Assembly (NCBI GenBank): GCA_900539165.1
Contig: UQAZ01000028.1
Span: 1-14,976 of the forward strand
DNA: 14,976 bases
Source of the DNA: an uncultured Oscillospiraceae bacterium
GTDB taxonomy: Bacteria > Bacillota > Clostridia > Oscillospirales > Acutalibacteraceae
Direction: 5' to 3'
This document shows positions 13,054 through 14,976 of the stretch, piece by piece; positions within the stretch are counted from its first letter, which is position 1, and each line of letters begins with the position of its first letter. The position numbers were made by a program, and so were the translations under genes. The notes beneath the pieces were generated by a model that worked only from the letters and a program-made list of their open reading frames with translations, was not told the origin of the DNA and did no database searches.

Positions 13054-13659
13054 TTACTTTGTAAGAACCTTCTTACAATATTTATGTGCACCACAATACG
13101 GACATACTAACTTTCGCTTTGTAATTGTATGAGGTCCCATAATATAAGACTTCATATCTGGAACAAATCTATTATTACATTCGGGGCACTCAAAAGCTCC
13201 TGCTTCTATATCAAGGACACAGGCAATTGCAATTCCTCCAACTATCACAACGAGACCTATCCCTATAAGAAGTACTCTAATCCAGTTCTCTATCTCCAGC
13301 ATTCCCGACAATATAAATAATGGAACTGCCGCTATAATTGTAAGTCCTGCCACCATTGCTGATAGGACAATTTTCTTTTTACTTTCCTGAGCTTCTCTGA
13401 CTAAATTCACCATATTTTTCTCCGCTTTCTTCAAATATTCTTCTTCAGATACTCTTTCACCAGATAGTAGTTCATTAACCGTTATCTCTAGTTCATTACA
13501 TAATGGCAACAGTAATGATACTTCCGGAAAACCATTTCCTCTCTCCCATTTTGAAATTGTTTTGTCACTGATTTCTAATTTTTCTGAAAGTTGTTTTTGC
13601 GTATATCCTTTTCGTTTTCTTTCATCAGCGATAAATTTACCAATCTTAATTTGATCCAT
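13054..13659 (-). CDS. XRE-family regulator with two membrane helices and a zinc ribbon
   Basis: The 201-residue protein starts with a Cro/C1-type helix-turn-helix domain (about 6-60; YTQKQLSEKLEISDKTISKWERG includes the recognition helix). A short linker leads to two hydrophobic segments at about 97-119 and 126-149. The C-terminal domain has CPEC (158-161) and CPYC (186-189), a four-cysteine zinc-ribbon-like pair. So it looks like a membrane-anchored DNA-binding protein with a metal or redox sensing tail on the cytoplasmic side. AAGGAGG seven bases upstream fixes the start. An upstream pair of direct repeats could be its own operator. The base composition looks more A/T-rich than neighbouring operons, which, with flanking repeats, hints at recent acquisition. 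The target genes are unknown. Confidence 0.85.
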   Translation of the reverse strand: MDQIKIGKFIADERKRKGYTQKQLSEKLEISDKTISKWERGNGFPEVSLLLPLCNELEITVNELLSGERVSEEEYLKKAEKNMVNLVREAQESKKKIVLSAMVAGLTIIAAVPLFILSGMLEIENWIRVLLIGIGLVVIVGGIAIACVLDIEAGAFECPECNNRFVPDMKSYIMGPHTITKRKLVCPYCGAHKYCKKVLTK

Positions 13660-13675
13660 CCGTTTTCCTCCTTTC

Positions 13676-13706
13676 TGATTTGATTATCCTATGATTTGAT
13701 TATCAA
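13676..13706 (-). promoter_or_regulatory. tandem 13 bp repeat before the XRE-membrane gene, candidate operator
   Basis: TGATTTGATTATC occurs twice, at 13676-13688 and 13692-13704, with a 16-base period. The distal copy extends to a near-palindrome, TTGATTATCAA (13696-13706). The tandem lies directly before the ribosome binding site (13667-13673). XRE regulators often bind such sites to control their own gene. On the minus strand each copy contains GATAAT, a possible -10 box. Confidence 0.5.
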
Positions 13707-13747
13707 TCACACCCACGAGACGTAGAATATGGTGAATTTATGCGGTT

Positions 13748-13762
13748 TCTACGCTCCGTAGA
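13748..13762. repeat. short inverted repeat upstream of the XRE-membrane gene
   Basis: TCTACG (13748-13753) and CGTAGA (13757-13762) are perfectly complementary around CTC; another CGTAGA occurs at 13721-13726. It could be a further protein-binding site in this regulatory gap. Low certainty. Confidence 0.3.
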
Positions 13763-13770
13763 GTAAAATT

Positions 13771-13860
13771 CCGATTTGTATTTCTGCTTGTTTTAGAAAA
13801 TGGGCAACCCCAATTGGAATTGCACTCGTTATACTATGTATCTTAACATAATTTTTTATC
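13771..13860. repeat. copy 2 of the direct repeat, with decayed terminator hairpin
   Basis: Same block as 12869-12955, about 903 bp away and in the same orientation, lying between the endonuclease-like gene and the XRE-membrane gene. The shared 30-base core is intact, but the hairpin part has lost two Cs (GAATTGCA against GAATTGCCCA), and the A-run is interrupted. It would form only an imperfect 8 bp stem with two G-U pairs. The -10 seen in copy 1 is also changed here (TACAAA in place of TATAAT). Confidence 0.75.
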
Positions 13861-13908
13861 TTTTTAACAGATTAAAGCCAACAATAAGTAACATTGCAAG
13901 CAAAAGCT

Positions 13909-13938
13909 AAGCGGACAATCCAAATGAGTTGTCCGCTT
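13909..13938 (-). terminator. hairpin after the endonuclease/exonuclease/phosphatase gene
   Basis: AAGCGGACAA (13909-13918) and TTGTCCGCTT (13929-13938) make a perfect 10 bp stem with a ten-base loop, beginning eight bases after the stop codon. The minus-strand tail is AGCTTTTGCTT, a weak U-run. It is the probable end of that transcript. Confidence 0.75.
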
Positions 13939-13946
13939 TAGTTTAA

Positions 13947-14976
13947 TTATTTGTTAAGCTTAAAGGTCATATATACGGGGTTGTGATCAGAATACTTAAA
14001 CTGAAGGTCATAAACATCGCTGTTTGTAACTGTAACATTGTCGGAAACTATAAATCCGTCAACCGTAAGTACAAACTGCTTGTCGTTATACGGACCGTCG
14101 GCATTTCTGCATGAGGGAATCGGATTTTTCTCATTGTAAGGAGCAACAATTTTGAGATTTGTTCCATCAAACAATTTTGAATCAACAGGTTGCGCCCAAG
14201 TATAATTTGTGCCGTCAATTCCGAAAATCTTGCCCGAATCGCCAAGCAAGTCCTTGTTGAAATCGCCGCCTGCGATACAGTAATTCCCCTTTTCATATTC
14301 CGCCTGCATATCACTTATAAGCATTTTAAGCTGATCGGTTGCGATTGTTCCGTCAGAGGTATATGCCGAGAGATGAAGTGTATAAAGCACAAGTTCTTTG
14401 CCGTTTTCAACAGTAATTCTCGAAACAGAATAGCAACGGTCAAGGTCAACGAATTTCATAAAACCGTTTTCAATCGGCAAGCTGCGTCTTAAACCGCTTT
14501 CAATATTGAACTTTGACAAGGTCAACATACCGGCATAGGATTTGCCGTGAGGCTTGGTAATAGGATAGAACAAATACGGACTGTCAAAGTTTACCGTGAA
14601 CATTGAATCATATCCGTCAAGCTTACCTCTGAGCGCTTCCTCTTGGTCATAGTGATAACTGCGTGTTGCTTTCTTATCAACTTCCTCGATAAGGATAATA
14701 TCGGGATTTTCGGATTTAAGAAAATCTCCTATTCCGTCAATTACGCTCTTAACCGACTCCTCGGAATTAGCACGGCTCTTTGTACCGCCGTCCATAAAGA
14801 AGCCGAAGTCAGGAGTATAAGCCGCAAAACCGATATTGTACGAAATGACCTTATACTCTTGGTCAACAAGAGCAGACTCGCTCGTAACATCGTTTATCTG
14901 CAAAGCTTGATCGTCCTCAATTCTGTGGTAGTCAATCATGACATAAGCGACATATCCGCCTACAATCAAAACCGCC
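13947..14976 (-). CDS. endonuclease/exonuclease/phosphatase family protein, 5' end missing
   Basis: Metal-dependent hydrolase of the DNase I/exonuclease III/sphingomyelinase fold. Conserved catalytic positions are visible, numbered from a TTG at 14969: N45 (SYNIGF), E96 (LIEEVD), H199 (YTLHLS), D236 and N238 (AGGDFNKD), and D328/H329 (YSDHNP). The set is complete, so hydrolysis of a phosphodiester or phosphomonoester is likely; DNA is only one possible substrate. The frame stays open to the right edge, and the first visible residues (AVLIVGGYVAYVMIDYHRIEDD) look like the end of a membrane helix, so the catalytic domain is probably outside the cell on an N-terminal anchor. The true start lies beyond the window. 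Confidence 0.88.
   Translation of the reverse strand, partial: AVLIVGGYVAYVMIDYHRIEDDQALQINDVTSESALVDQEYKVISYNIGFAAYTPDFGFFMDGGTKSRANSEESVKSVIDGIGDFLKSENPDIILIEEVDKKATRSYHYDQEEALRGKLDGYDSMFTVNFDSPYLFYPITKPHGKSYAGMLTLSKFNIESGLRRSLPIENGFMKFVDLDRCYSVSRITVENGKELVLYTLHLSAYTSDGTIATDQLKMLISDMQAEYEKGNYCIAGGDFNKDLLGDSGKIFGIDGTNYTWAQPVDSKLFDGTNLKIVAPYNEKNPIPSCRNADGPYNDKQFVLTVDGFIVSDNVTVTNSDVYDLQFKYSDHNPVYMTFKLNK

Noticed and set aside
12869..13860. Flanking repeats as ends of an insertion sequence or as CRISPR repeats
   Set aside because: They are direct rather than inverted, with no transposase between them, and only two copies exist 903 bp apart with a gene as the spacer.

Overview
The window looks like a low-to-moderate GC Gram-positive genome of the class Clostridia. 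A Ruminococcus or Oscillospiraceae-type gut anaerobe is my best guess, inferred from the r-protein sequences, strong AGGAGG ribosome binding sites, sigma-A promoters and short intrinsic terminators. Every gene I accept reads on the minus strand, so transcription runs from high to low coordinates.

Region 1 (1-4834) is the first part of the S10 ribosomal protein operon: rpsJ, rplC, rplD, rplW, rplB, rpsS, rplV, rpsC and the start of rplP, which runs off the left edge. It has a perfect consensus promoter (4806-4834) and a leader of about 320 nt with terminator-like and alternative hairpins. The rplW-rplB gap also holds two hairpins.

Region 2 (4956-9115) looks like one four-gene operon: ilvD, then a sortase-fold membrane protein without recognisable catalytic residues, a four-helix membrane protein, and a polysaccharide-exporter-type (Wzt/TagH-like) ABC ATPase. 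It has a clear promoter and a clear terminator. Joining dihydroxy-acid dehydratase to envelope genes is unusual, and no ABC permease lies next to the ATPase. The dead sortase and its partner are the most unusual item here.

Region 3 (9131-12180) is a tight five-gene operon: nitroreductase, lipoprotein, SdpI-like membrane protein, an internally deleted Gfo/Idh/MocA oxidoreductase, and a metal-dependent amidohydrolase.

Region 4 (12219-14976) is more fluid: a frameshifted remnant of an XRE regulator that keeps its promoter and ribosome binding site, a GNAT acetyltransferase, an XRE regulator fused to two membrane helices and a zinc ribbon, and the body of an endonuclease/exonuclease/phosphatase family protein cut by the right edge. 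The XRE-membrane gene lies between two imperfect copies of a roughly 90 bp repeat that carries a terminator hairpin. I see no tRNA, rRNA, CRISPR array or transposase gene. Family calls rest on motif recognition by eye, without database searches.
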